NCBI GenBank assembly: GCA_036346395.1
Contig: CM070594.1
Coordinates: forward strand, 30,785,385 to 30,849,384
Origin: Hsuehochloa calcarea
Lineage: Eukaryota > Streptophyta > Magnoliopsida > Poales > Poaceae
Direction: 5' to 3'
Length of the DNA: 64,000 bases
Shown here in pieces: positions 23,301 to 35,300 of this stretch. Position 1 is the stretch's first letter. Every line of letters starts with the position of its first letter. The notes below the pieces were generated by a model, which did no database searches, was not told the origin of the DNA, and saw only the letters and a program-made list of their open reading frames with translations. The translations under genes and the position numbers were made by a program.

Positions 23301-26300
23301 CTCGTGTTCACACCGACTGTTCGGTTCGGTCTCGTGTTCACACCGACTGTTCGGTTATATATATGTACCCTGCCTATTGGCCTCATCAAGCAATTCTAGT
23401 GTCATACGATTGCTTTCATGGTATCAGGCGCCTAGTTTTTTTCTCCTTCCCTTCACGCCTAACCCGCGCGCTCTCATTGCGCATCCGATCCGCCTCCCCG
23501 GCCGCATCCTTCCCGCCTCATGCTGGCTCCGCTCCACCCGCCTCCGCTGCCGATGCCGAGGCCGCCTCGAGGTTGAACGCACCGCGCCACCGCGGCCGAA
23601 GCGTGCCGTGCTCAGCACGAGGCCGAGCGCCCACGCTGGCTGAGCGCCGCCGCCAAAGACGGCTACCCGCCGCCGCTCTCCAACGCGCCAGCCGCCGAAA
23701 GCGAGGCCGCGGCCGCGGCCAGAGCGCGATGCCACCACCGCCGCGCGCGCGACACCCTCGCGCGTGCCGCCCAGGAGCGGGAAGCGGCCGAGGCCGCCAT
23801 CCCACCAGAAGACGACGCCGCCTCCTCTACCAGCGACGGTGGCGACGGTGGTTCTCCTCAGCTGCTCCGGGACGCTCTCCTGACGCACGAGGCCGCCGCC
23901 ATCATCAACCTCCACGCCCAGGCCGTCGGCGTCCAGAACATCCACGCTCTCGTCCCCGCCGTCCTCGACATGGAGAACAACTACACCCGCTGGCGCCACC
24001 AGATGCTCCTGGTTCTTGGGAAATTCTCCCTCCGGCGCCATGTTCTCACCGACGCCGCCGACCACACCTACCCCGACTGGGAGCGCATGGACTGCGTCGT
24101 CATGACGTGGCTCCTTGGCACGCCTCCCGATCTCGAGAGATTGTTCGGACAACCATGCCATCACCATCGCCGCTCCGTCGCTCGCCTGCGGCACCAGTTC
24201 CTCGACAGCGCGCGGCGGCGCTCTACCTCGACGCCGCCTTCCGCCACTTCGTCCAGGGCGATCTCCCCATCACCGACTACTGCCGCAAGTTCAAGTCCAT
24301 GGCCGATGCCCTAGGCGACTTGGGCGAGGTCGTCACTGATCGTACGCTCGTCCTCAACGTCATCCGCGGCCTCAACGAGCGCTTCGCCTCCATCGGCATG
24401 CACCTTCAACGTGGCGCCGTTCCCGCCTTCCCGGAAGCCCGACCGATTCTTTGCTTGAAGAACTCAACATGGCTCATCGCTCGGTGCCTTCTCCGACCGC
24501 CCTCCTTACCTACGGCGTTGGCGGCCCTGCTGGTCAGCAACCCAACAAGCCCACTGCACCACCGCAGCATCCTCCCAGCGCCTCTCCTGGAAACGGCGGC
24601 AACTCCAGGAACTCCGGCAAGAGGCGACAAGCGCGCAGCGCGCGCGCGGTAAGGGCAAGGCGGCGATCAGCACGCCCGCACTGGTCCAGCTCTCTCTGCG
24701 AACAGAAGCAACATCTCGCGCAGCTCCTCAAGGCGGTCCATGGCCCAGCTTCTACAAGCCCTGGTCCGGCTCCATCGGCGTGTGGCACAGAATCGTCCTC
24801 CTGGCTCCTCGGTAGCAGCCTTCGTCGCCGGCGCCCAAGGGCGTGGGTCGCCCCGCCACTACTACCCCACGGTGGCATGCCATCACGGGACGCAGCAGGT
24901 CCGCTTCCTCCTTGAACACCGTGTCGACTCCACCTCGGCAACACGATCGGATCTTCGACACCCAGCGCCACCGCATATGACCTCCGACGCCAGGTACTCT
25001 TTCCCACACCTCTTCCCAATGCAGTATCCTCTTCCATCTTCCATTGTTGTCGATGTGCGGTGCTTTACTTCCCGTCACCTCCATCGCACACTCATCTTCC
25101 GGTTCATTATGTCTTAATAATATCCTTGTTTCTCCGGGTCTTATTAAGAACCTAATTCCGTCGTCGGTTCACTCGACAACAATTGTTCTGTTGAATTTGA
25201 CCTGCTTGGTTGTTCTGTGAAGGATCTCGCATTCGTGGAGAGTGATTACCAGTGCAATAGCTCCGGCCGTTGTACCCTCTTCGTCCTCCGCGCGTCATCA
25301 CTTCTCGCCGCACACCTCGCCACCACCACAAGCGTCCAATCTATGGCATCGTCGTCTCGGTCATCTGGATTTGAGACTCGTCCAAACTTATGGCTTATAA
25401 CAAAGACATTAAAATACTATATGTCATGCTTGTCATTTCAAGGCGTCATGTTCGTCTTCCTTTTCTCGTGTCAAGATCACGTGCTTCACATAGTTTTGAA
25501 CTCATACACCGTGTGATTTATGGACCTCGCCAAATTTAGTGTCTCGGGATTCAAATATTATTTGGTCATCCTCGATGATTGCTCACACTATATGTGGACG
25601 TTCCTTTACGCCTCAAGTCGACACCTTTTCAACTCTATCTAATTTCTTTGCTCTTGTTTCCACGCTTGGCCGCACCATCCACCGTCCAATGCGACAATGG
25701 GCGCGAGTTTGACAACTTCAGCGCCCACACCTTCTTCCTGACCCACGACACTCACCTCCGAATGTCGTGCCCTTACACCTCTGCTCAGAATGGGAAGGCT
25801 GAGCGCGCCATCCGCTCTCTCAACAATGTGGTTCGGTCCCTCCTCTTCCAAGCCTGTCTTCCTCCTCGGTATTGGGTCGAGGCACTGAACACCGCCACCA
25901 TTCTACTCAACATCTTACCAACCAAAACGCTGCGCTCCCGTACGCCTCATGAAGCCTTGCTAGGCTCTCCGCCCGCGTATGACCATCTGCGCGTCTTCGG
26001 TTGTCGTTGTTATCCCAACTTGACCGCCACCGCTGCCCACAAACTTGCTCCGCGCTCCACTTTGTGTGTCTTCCTTGGCTACTCTGCTCATCATAAAGGC
26101 TACCGCTGTCTAGACACCAACTCCAACAAGATCATCATATCTCGCCATGTGATCTTTGACGAGTCCTCCTTTCCTTTTGCCGAGCAGCCAGACACCCCAT
26201 CCACCGCGGACTTCGAGTTTTTGGACACCTTTACTAATCCTGCCCGATGCCCATGGACCGACACGGTCTTTTTACTGCAGGATCACCATCACCGCATTCT

Positions 26301-29300
26301 CTACCCGCGACCGCCATGTGCTGCCGGGTCTCAATGAGCGCCTCATCTGCCTTTGCCACGTGCGGCGGTGTCCACCGGCGCGCCTTGCTCGCTCGCTCCT
26401 GCCACGACGTCACCAAAGACCTCGACTACGCCAAGACAAACCACGTCGGCATTCGCTTGCAAGATCCTCCACACGCCCCACGCAGGCTACCGGCGTCCCT
26501 GCGCCTCCTCGCGCTGCCGCTTGCCCGGGCCGTCACGGCTCGCACCATTCAGTGTCACGTAGGCGCCCTCTCCCGTACTCCGGTGCCTCCACTGCGTCTC
26601 CGGCGCCTCCACTGGCCCTCGCATCCCTTCCAAAGGGCGCAGCTGCCATTCTCTCGTGGTCAATACACACCCATGACCACTGTGTCGAAACATGGCTTCC
26701 GAGCAACTGCTGCGTACAACATCACACATTGCTCTCTGTTCAGAGGACATACCGGCCGCTTTCTTGCCGACCCGAATCGGCGCTACGCCATGCTAGATGA
26801 GCATCTTGCCTTCTCGAACAACACTTGGGATCTTGTTCGCGCCCCGCGCGGATGTAGTGATCGCAAGTGGATCTTCAAACACAAGTTTGGTGATGGTTCA
26901 CCGAGCGCTACAAAGCTCGTTTGGGTCCTCCGCGCTTCACACAGCCTTGAGAGTTGATTTTGAAACCTTGACCCGTCGTCAAACCAAACTACCGTCTGAA
27001 TCGTACTCTCGCCGCCTCTCCCGCAATCGCCTATTCGACGACTTGATGTAAAGAATGCCTTCCTCCATGGCAACATTGATGAGACGATTCTTTGCGTGCG
27101 ATCCTCCGGTTCGAGGATTCCTCTCATCCGATTACGTCTGCCGTCGAACTGCTCCTCTACGGTCTCAAGCAAGCGCCTCGAGCATGATCTGGTAGTTTTG
27201 CGACTTACTTGGTGTCTCTCGGGTTCATGGAAACCAAGTCGACACCTCGCTTCTTCGTGTTCCACCATGGTCTTTGAACTCATCTACTGCTTGCTCTATG
27301 TGGATGACATCGTCCTCACGGCCGTCGACCACACTCCTCCATCGCACCATCACTGCTTTGCAGCAGGAGTTCTCGATGAAAGACTTGGGTGATCTCCATC
27401 ACTTCCTCGGGATGCAGGTTCAGCGGCGGTCTGATGGCCTTTTTCTCTCGCAGCACCAGTATATGCAAGAGATTCTAGACCGCGCGGGCATGGCTGAGTG
27501 TAAGCCCTGCTCCACCCCGGTGGATACCTGTTCCAAGGTTTCAGCGCTGGATGGCACCCCCGTCAGTGACGCCACTGATTTCCGGAGTTTGGCTGGTGCT
27601 CTTCAGTATCTCACCTTCACACGTCCGGACATCTCCTACGCCGTCCAGCAGGTCTGCCTTCACATGCACGATCCTCGGGAGCCTCACCTTGCCGCCTTGA
27701 AGCGTATCCTGCGGTATATTCGTGGCACTCTACACCTTGGGCTGCTTCTTCGACCTTCAGCACAGTTCGATCTGGTTGTCTACTCCGACGCTGACTGGGC
27801 CGGCTGTCCCGATACCCGCAAGTCCACCTCGGGCTATGCCGTGTTCCTCGGGGATAGCCTCGTCTCCTGGTCCTCCAAGCGCCAGAACAACATCTCTGTG
27901 TCCAGTAGCCGCCGAGTACCGTGGTGTGGCTAATGCCGTGGCTGAGGCATCCTGGCTGCGCCAACTCTTATGTGAGCTCCACTCCCCACCCAGCAAGGCT
28001 ACCTTGGTGTATTGCGACAACATCAGCGCCATCTACATGTCATCCAACCCGGTTCAGCACCAACGCACCAAACATATTGAGATTGATCTTCACTTTGTTC
28101 GGGAGCGTGTCGCCATTGGTGCTGTCCGCGTTCTTCATGTCCCGACATCATCCCAGTATGCCGACATTTTCACCAAGGGATTGCCTACGTCTGTCTTTAC
28201 CGAGTTTCGGTCCAGTTTGAACGTCTGTAAGTAGACGCTCAGACTGCGGGGGCGTGTTAGACAAATATCGTGTTCACACCGACTGTTCGGTCTCGTGTTC
28301 ACACCGACTGTTCGGTTATATATAAGACTATTGAAGACACTGATCTAGCATGACTAACTGTGGCTACTCTGCTTAAGCACTCTGAAAGTGTTCTGTATCC
28401 AGCCGGGCACAAAGATGTTCTGCCACTGTTGAGTAATTTGGAAAGCCTATTCATAAATAGAAAATTTGTTGGTGCACATGGGTGCCCAGTCCCCATTTGC
28501 GAAATGTGCATGATTCACTGTTGCAAAAATACCCAAGAAATTTCATGGATGTAGTACATGTTATGCACACCTACAAAATTCATTGTTACCAGTCACATGT
28601 TTAAAGAATGAGTTAGTTACAGAAAACCACGGGTTTTATGGCCATTGTTGCAGAAAACCCCAGGTTTTTGGCTAGTGGCACTTAACCCCAGGTTTTTGAC
28701 AGTCACATGTGTTTTTTTTTTTTAAAATTACTCTTACAGCCCATTTGGATCCGAAGAATTACTGAATTAGAATTGGCATTTGAATTTGGATTTGGATTCA
28801 AATTGAATCAGCTAGAAATTGATTGCAATTCCAATTATTTTGTTTGGCTGTCATCTGGAACGTGATGAATTTCAAAGGTTGATCAAAACTCACAAATATG
28901 GAAAAAAATACTAACCAGCAGCAACTCTTCCATCTCTTCTTCCTCACTTCAATCTCCCTGATGGCCCCAAATCCCATCGACTCAATGCGCCATCTCTCTC
29001 CCCAGGTCATGCCACCTCACCGGCAGCAGCAAACTCCTGTGCGCCCTCGCCGGCAGAGGCAAACTCCTGTGCGCCCTCACTGCCCACATCAAGCGCCTGC
29101 TGGCCACCATCCCTCGTGAGCGCGCTGCAGCTGCCGTGGTGCCAGCGCACGAGCGATGCCATCGCTTTCCTCTTTCCTTTCCTATCCTGTCTCCTCTCAC
29201 TGTCTCTCTGCTGCAGAGTAGGCACGCAGTGATCGGAAGGGACACGCGGTGGAGTTTGCGGGGTCGCATCATGAAGGAGAAGAGTCAGGATCGTGACTGG

Positions 29301-32300
29301 GAAGGGGCGATGAGCTTCGAATCCACACGATTCTTTTGGGTGGGCAAAGAATTAGTAACTTCCCTTTTTAGTTGTTTCAAATCTGGGTGGGAATTATGCA
29401 GAATCATTCATTCCAATTTCGTGGGGCAGCCAAACAGCCTAACTTTTGGAATAAAATTCCAATTCAAGGATTCCATGCCAAATTCCTGGCAGCCAAATGG
29501 GAAGTTTAAAGAATTTGTAGCCCATCCTTTGTACTCTAAGGTTGTTGTTTACTCATTCCTACGGCTACATACTCTAAAACACATATAGTTAATATTAATA
29601 TGGGAGTTTCATGATACTCTCATTGTGTTAAGGCAGCATTTATTGTTTTATCTATCCAAACCCATTATTGAATGATATAGTGATATAATTATTTCACTGC
29701 TTGTTTCACCATTTTTATGTTCTTTCCAGACACATCCAACACAGACCTGCTTCTTGTCTTCCATTGATCTTCATAATCATTATTCATATCAGGTAATCTC
29801 TTTACCTTTCCAAGTGCCATCGTAGCAATTGTTTGTTTGTGTGCTCAGCACTCAGTGATGCATTTGTCCTGTAACTATTATCTTGTTGATGCGAGCAAGA
29901 AAAGTTTTTTATTAGTCCATGTACAGTTTATTGTTCAGTTGTGGTCCAAAGGCTTTGGATTCAAAATGCATATTAGCAATGCAGCTGGGTCGTAATTTCT
30001 GGATCAATAGCTTAATAATTTTTGGTTCTTGTTTCTTCTATAGTTCTATGGTTTCGCTTGAAATGAATATCTGGAAAACTGACTTTTTGCTGGGAGTCAT
30101 GGCATCTGTCTTGTTTGTTTTGGTCCAATATGAATGTTAATGCCACAATTACCGGATTAGCCCATCCTCTGGGTTCAGAATGCTACCTTTATATCTTGGG
30201 AACGTATCTAGTGCTAATGGGTAATTCAGTGCTAATGTGTTAATATCAATCTTGACCGTTGGATCTGGATCTTGACCGTTGGAGGTGGGAGCATGCATGG
30301 TGTTTAATGAAGACGCATTAATGAAGGTGCATTGAAGGTGGGAGCATGCAAAGTGATAAAATGGTTTAGAGGTGGGAGCCCGCATTAATCTTGGTTGTTC
30401 AATTCAGATCCAACGGTCAAGATTGGTATTAACACCTTAGCACTGAATTACTCATTAGCACTAGATACATTCCCTTATATCATAATTATCACAAACTTTG
30501 CGTAGCTAATTTAATAACTACACATATTACAACAAAAGTGGTTGTTTAGATAAATCGATTTGCAGTAACGACAGCATGTGATGTGGGTGTGCTATTCTCC
30601 ATTCCCGATGCATCGATTTGCAGTAATGACATCATGTGATGTGGGTGTGCTATTCTCCATTCCCAATGCATGCCATCATCGTCGTTCACCTAAACACCAA
30701 AATAAATAAGGGTGAGTCCGAAGACTTCGTAAGCACATAATAGAAACGGTAAACATTGCCACAGAAACATAATCATATCATTATTTCCATCATATTCTTA
30801 TTAATGCAATGCACCAATATTCTACATGCTTATTTGCTTATAACTCATCAGCTAATACCGGTATCGCGGGGTGTTCACCCGTCGATTACACACTCTTCCT
30901 CTATTTTCGTTAGGATGGGGTCCTTACATTGTAGGGCTTTATCTAGTCCCTACAGATGTAAGACTTCATCTAGAGCACCTGGAATTAGTCATGTATCTTT
31001 CTCACCGATCTCACCGGAATAGTTACATGACTTTCTCACTGATCTGGCTCGTGCATTCTTACCATGATGCAAAGTGCATATGTCCATTGTCATCATTAAC
31101 AGGATAGCCTCATTGCTCACCCCGTCCCATCATCATTGCCATTACCATATAAGCATCATCATAATACAAAAACAGCGCATATTTCATAGCATTTGCATGA
31201 TACCGCTCTACCATGCACTTGTCTGTTAAATAGATGGAGCGGAGCAACGTGCGGATGACGTCGTTCCAGAACCTCTACCTGTATACAAGCAACCAGACTC
31301 AATACATTACAGCATTACATGCACCCATACGGATGGCATGGATCCTACACGTAATACGACACGAACGAACCCCACTCACTGGGCACTGTCCTGCTGACCC
31401 AGTGCCCAAAATAATAAAAAATGGGTTAGGGTTGTGTAAACTTGCGAATAAAATTTATTTGTGTGCCCCTAGTTTCTTCTTCTTCTTTTTTTTTTCTTTT
31501 CTTCTCTTTTTTTCCTTTCCTTAATTTCTTCTCCTGGCCGAAGCCACCCTTGCGGCCAACCTTATCTCTTCATCTCTCCCTGTTCTTACTCACACACACA
31601 CTCTCTCTCTCTTGCTCCCCTCCCTCCGGTTCCACTGCCTCCCCCTCTGGCCGAGCCACCTCTCGCCGGCCGAGCTCCCTTCGATCGGCGCCGCCTGAGT
31701 TCCTCAGGCACCCGGTCTGCCGCCTCCTACCGTCGTGCGCTCAGCACTTGGCGCCGCCGTGCTCCCTACGGCTCACCTGCGCCCGGCTCGGCCTCCTGCC
31801 GCCGTGCGCCTCCCCTGCCCATCGTCGCCTCCTACGAGCTCTACCTCGAGACGGTCTTCTCTACTCCCCTACCCCTTTACCTTACACATGAAAGTATTGT
31901 GCCATGCTTGCTCGACTGTGATGGATGGGGGGGTATGAGTGGGTTACCTCGATCTTTGGCTTGGCGTGGTTCCTGGTGGTGGCTGTCGACGCTATTGCCG
32001 TCCACGCTCCGTCGGTCCTCCCCAACTCCTTTGCTCTTCTTCACTTCCCCTTCGTGGTTGCCATGGCTCAGCAGCCTTCTTGGCTTTGCCTTTTACCTTG
32101 GCTGTGGGTGCCTTCGGTTGGCTTGTTGCTGGCTCTGTGGTATGCCTTGGCTGTGACCAAGTGAGAGAGCTTGTGTGGCTTTGGTCTTATTGTTGGGACC
32201 CCGGATATACATCTCCGGGACCCTCTGTGTATTTTAAACTAGTCCTATGATCAGTAGCTAGTCCACACAGTTGCAGCATAGATGAAATCATATCCATACA

Positions 32301-35300
32301 ACAAGATAGCTAAGAAGTAGGCAAAAAAATAATACTTAGCAGCAAAAGGACCTTATGGTCAAGGTTTTACAGAGTTTGCCACGCAGGGCTAAAGTCACGA
32401 TTAGGTCCACGACCAGTTCCACGACCAGATCCACGACCAGTTCCACGACTAGGGTAAACTTGCAGCGGAATAAAACAAACTCGTGGAAGCCATCCGACAC
32501 GCCCACAGGTAATCGAGTGGAGAATGCCTCCTAGTTCGCATGGTCTTCGAAGTATTCCTCCGCAAAGAGCGCTATGCTCCCTAGTTCTTCTCCAGCGACT
32601 GATCAACAAATGATGCAAAGCCGTGAGTACATAAAGTACTCAGAAAGTCGTAGGGAAATGTATGCAAGTAGTATTCATGCAAGGCTTGACAAGGACAATT
32701 TTATATTTAGTTTGTAGAAAGCAATATTGACTGTAAATACAGTAAGTAGATTGAAAGCATGATTTAAAAGATTAATACATAAGTAAACAAGTTTCTTTGA
32801 AAAAACTCGTGAACACCCTATTCACTTCCCAACCAACGACCACGACCAGATCGCTTCGACGACCAGATCGCTTCCCAACCAAACCATTCCAACAACTCGC
32901 GACCAGCCACGACCATATTTTTTAGAAAATCTACCCCTCGTGTGAAATCATCAGTTATTGTCCATAACCGGGGACACGGCTATTCGAATAGTTTTACACT
33001 CTGCAGAGGTTGTACAACTTGACCTATATGACATGACTTCTCTAGTTTGTTTGGCATCTGTCGATACCATCGCTTACTACCTTAGGTATGCAGTCTAGAG
33101 CACGTGACAAGGCATTTACAAAGCTCTGTTTTGACTTGGTTCAGCCCGCAAAGGTTTTGCCTTTCTGGACCCCCTCTTGCGCCATGTGAATCCATCTGTA
33201 AACTCGGGGATCCCACCACCACGACAGAACCAAACCAAACATTGCTAATTATTCAGCTAGGTCCACCCCATCCTGGACATGTGGTTGTACGGTATGGCCC
33301 AAATCAATAGCACATTAAGTCCTTAGAGGCTACTCAGGCGAAACATCCTCATCTCAATGTGCTTCCTGCACCCCTTTACTGCACGATCATTCGTCTGAGC
33401 ATGAAATCATTTTTGGTTCAACCTGATCAAATGGCAACCGTTGCGATGGCTCAACAAATTTTATCAACAGTGGCTCCGCCACAATCCCATATATCATTAA
33501 ATCTAATTTATCATCATTGAATCATGTGACCGACATTTCATCGCATAACTAAAGCATGACTATGCATAATACGTGTCCATGTTGGTATCACAATAATGTC
33601 CAACTAAGATTACCCAACCTACGGTGTCCAAGGGTACATGTCAACATGTCGTTCACAATTAATCAAGGACTCACACTGTCAAGTAGTGTTTAACTATTCC
33701 CAAAACTATTTTTATACAACTAGCCATGCATGTTGATATAAATCAAGATAATTTTATAAACTGGGAACGACATGATCAAAAGTCTACGACTTGCCTTCGT
33801 TGAAGTCTACGACTGGGGTTCGTAGTCGACTCGAGATGCTTTGGCAGACGGTTCCAGGAATTCTTCAGAGAATCCGAAATCTACACATGCGGAAAGAGCC
33901 AAATAAAATCCAAAACTTACCAAACTAGAACCAAAAGAAAGACACTGAATTTAGAGATTTGAATCACGCAAATCAGAGCTCGAACGGAGGAGAACGGGTT
34001 CTCGAAAGTTTGAAAACATATGGTCAAAAGGAGGTTCAAGTGGTCGGGAAGAGGTTCAACTGGTCGGAAGGTTTCGGTGACCTGGTCGAAGGAGGTTCGA
34101 CTACTCAACGTAGTCGAAGAAAGGATTCGACTACTCCACGTGGTCGAAAGAAGGAAGGAGGATTTGACTGCTCGACGCGGTCAAAAGAAGGAAGGAGGAT
34201 TCGACTGCTCGACGCGTTCGAAAGAAGGAAGAAGGATTCGGCTGCTCGACGTGTTCGAAAGAGGGAGAATAGGGCACGGGGAGCTCACCAAGACTAGGGA
34301 TGGTAATTAGGCGTGGCGGGTACGGGTAGTGCTCGCTCGTATCCATGCCCGTTTACCCGCGAATAATGCATCGACGCCCGTGGGTACCCATCGCTTACGG
34401 ATATGCTCGTTACCCGAGAGCAATGCATATATCAAGTTCATCATAATTCACACATCAATGGTTCATCACACATTCAACAACTAATAAAGTTCATCACAAT
34501 TCACATATCATGTTTGACAAGACAACTAATCAAGTTCAACAAATAAAATAAAAATACAAACTGACATAGTTCCTTACACATACATGTAAGTTACGGGTAA
34601 TCTTGCGAAGCGGGTACGGGTGGAGCTTACCCATGCCTACGCCCGTTTACCTGATGGGCAAGGAATTGTGTCCGTTTTTATGCCCGTGGGCAAAAAAGAC
34701 GCCTATACCTGCCTCCATTATGGTATTCGCCCGCGGGCACGTGGGTAATCGGGCACAATTGCCATCCCTAACCAAGACCGAGAGGGAGGCTGGAGGAGAC
34801 GCGAACGGCGGTCGAGGGCGGTGTGGGCGCTCTGTTGAACTCGTCGGCGAAGACAAGGGGAGCCTTGGGTAGAACGAGGTTTTGTGAAGCCAGCGGTGAG
34901 GGAGAGATGCCCTGGGTGTGGAGCTGCCGTGAATGACAGGTGGGCCCCTACAAGGAAGTTGCTCAACGAAGAAAAGAAGATGGAAGGCAGTGCATTGACA
35001 GAGCAGGGAGCGCGCGGTGCTCACTTACAGGTGAAGGCGGCACACGGTTTGACGAGGAATGCAAGCGGGATTCACGACAGCGTACGCGGTCTGCCGCGTG
35101 GGGCTCTGGCGAACCGGCGGTGCTTCGGAGAAAAGGAAGGGAGCACGGCGTAGAACGTTGCGAGGCGAACTCAACGGAGTGGGCGATGTCTCCGGGGAAT
35201 CAACGACAACGGTGGAACGTGAGAAGGAAGGTGGTTCGGCCGTCGGCGGGGTGAAGCTTTGACGGCGGCGCTAGAGGCGGTGGCGCGAGCTCCAGTCGGC

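Larger units (their letters stand above)
23169..28325 (+). mobile_element. Copia-2: decayed Ty1/copia element in AMSH intron 11
   Basis: Plus-strand (gene-sense) element with a left LTR, methionine-tRNA primer site, gag, pre-integrase/integrase, RT and RNase H, polypurine tract and a short right LTR. Integrase precedes RT, as in copia. The coding part is strikingly GC-rich compared with the intron and the other copia elements. Frameshifts and stops interrupt gag, integrase and RT. The right LTR matches the left only to about 28325, and no five-base target duplication was found, so the right end seems deleted or diverged. Confidence 0.9.

Noticed and set aside
23182..23354. CRISPR-like array
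   Set aside because: The repeats are contiguous without spacers and the genome is eukaryotic.
23171..23399. Repeat protein with units such as VRFGLVFTPT or TVGVNTRPKR
   Set aside because: Only the 30-bp tandem array read in frame; it lies in an LTR.
31442..32250. Several open frames of 67-149 codons with hydrophobic runs
   Set aside because: Pyrimidine-rich low-complexity DNA explains the Phe/Leu/Ser runs; no splice structure or similarity is seen.
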